DNA of 5,177 bases from NCBI GenBank assembly GCA_003694355.1, contig RFKI01000238.1, positions 1 through 5,177 on the forward strand, read 5' to 3'. Origin of the DNA: Bdellovibrio sp. (GTDB lineage Bacteria; Bdellovibrionota; Bdellovibrionia; Bdellovibrionales; UBA1609). The translations under genes and the position numbers were made by a program. Position 1 is the stretch's first letter, and the number at the start of each line of letters is the position of its first letter. Under the pieces are notes generated by a model, which saw only the letters and a list, made by a program, of their open reading frames with translations, ran no database searches and was not told the DNA's origin. Positions 5,111 to 5,177 of this stretch are shown piece by piece.

Positions 5111-5139
5111 ATTAAAATATTATTCATTCTATGTCTCAA
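5111..5139 (-). promoter_or_regulatory. Sigma70-type promoter of the PilZ-crotonase-elbB cluster
   Basis: On the minus strand, TTGAGA (5139..5134) and TTTAAT (5116..5111) each match the consensus at 5 of 6 positions and have an ideal 17-nt spacer. The predicted start is near 5104, giving a leader of about 87 nt to ATG 5017. This is the best promoter match I could find by eye in the window. The AT-rich background raises the chance of a false match. Confidence 0.5.
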
Positions 5140-5177
5140 AATGAAATTAAAAATTTTAGAAAGTACACAAAAAACCA

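Larger units (their letters stand above)
5018..5177. other. Intergenic upstream region of the leftward cluster
   Basis: These 160 nt carry the promoter (5111-5139) and a leader stem-loop (5064-5099). There is also a 10-bp palindrome, ATTTTAAAAT, at 5041-5050. No gene is firmly supported. Two short plus-strand frames open near the right edge, at ATG 5131 and ATG 5141, but neither has a ribosome site. Confidence 0.5.

Noticed and set aside
5131..5177. Plus-strand frames open to the right edge from ATG 5131 (MSQNEIKNFRKYTKN) and ATG 5141 (MKLKILESTQKT)
   Set aside because: Neither has a ribosome binding site, both are 15 codons or fewer in this window, and they overlap each other and the better-supported minus-strand promoter. 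A divergent gene starting here is possible but not supported.

Overview
The window is AT-rich, densely packed bacterial chromosome. The combination of genes suggests a Gram-negative relative of the Bdellovibrio group (Bdellovibrionota). It includes a PilZ protein with a degenerate receiver domain, an ElbB-type DJ-1/PfpI protein, an Eis-like GNAT protein ending in a WGWDSI-type tail, and an exported protein with a poor lipobox. The taxonomic placement is inference from gene character, not from a marker gene. I see no tRNA, rRNA, CRISPR array, insertion sequence, phage gene or integration site.

Layout. Positions 1-748 carry a leftward pair: nth (endonuclease III, TTG start), followed after 32 nt by the first 29 codons of a hydrophobic, probably membrane protein that runs off the left edge. 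A 138-nt divergent intergenic region (749-886) holds a 9-bp palindrome and an 11-bp-spaced direct repeat. Positions 887-2874 form a rightward pair: a GNAT-family acetyltransferase, then after 26 nt an unrecognised exported protein or lipoprotein starting at TTG 2014. Positions 2871-5017 are a leftward cluster, read in transcription order as a pseudo-receiver/PilZ protein, a crotonase-fold (enoyl-CoA hydratase/isomerase family) protein, and elbB. The rightward pair and the leftward cluster meet tail to tail with a 4-bp stop-codon overlap and no visible terminator. Positions 5018-5177 contain a good sigma70-type promoter for the leftward cluster and a stem-loop in its 5' leader.

How the genes fit together. 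nth is housekeeping base-excision repair. The leftward cluster joins a probable cyclic-di-GMP-type or scaffold regulator to two small metabolic enzymes, with a 10-nt gap (PilZ to crotonase) and a 55-nt gap (crotonase to elbB). This suggests co-transcription but does not define a known pathway. Non-ATG starts are common here: TTG for nth and the exported protein, GTG for the crotonase, and possibly GTG for the PilZ protein.

I did not find an obvious new defence, mobile or biosynthetic system. The most interesting points are: the apparent charge swap in the PilZ protein's receiver domain (Lys at the phospho-Asp position, Glu at the conserved Lys position), together with a degenerate cyclic-di-GMP motif; a crotonase lacking the second catalytic Glu; a possible Shine-Dalgarno/anti-Shine-Dalgarno switch in front of elbB; and a 7-mer (AGACTTT) found four times, only in the two regulatory intergenic regions.
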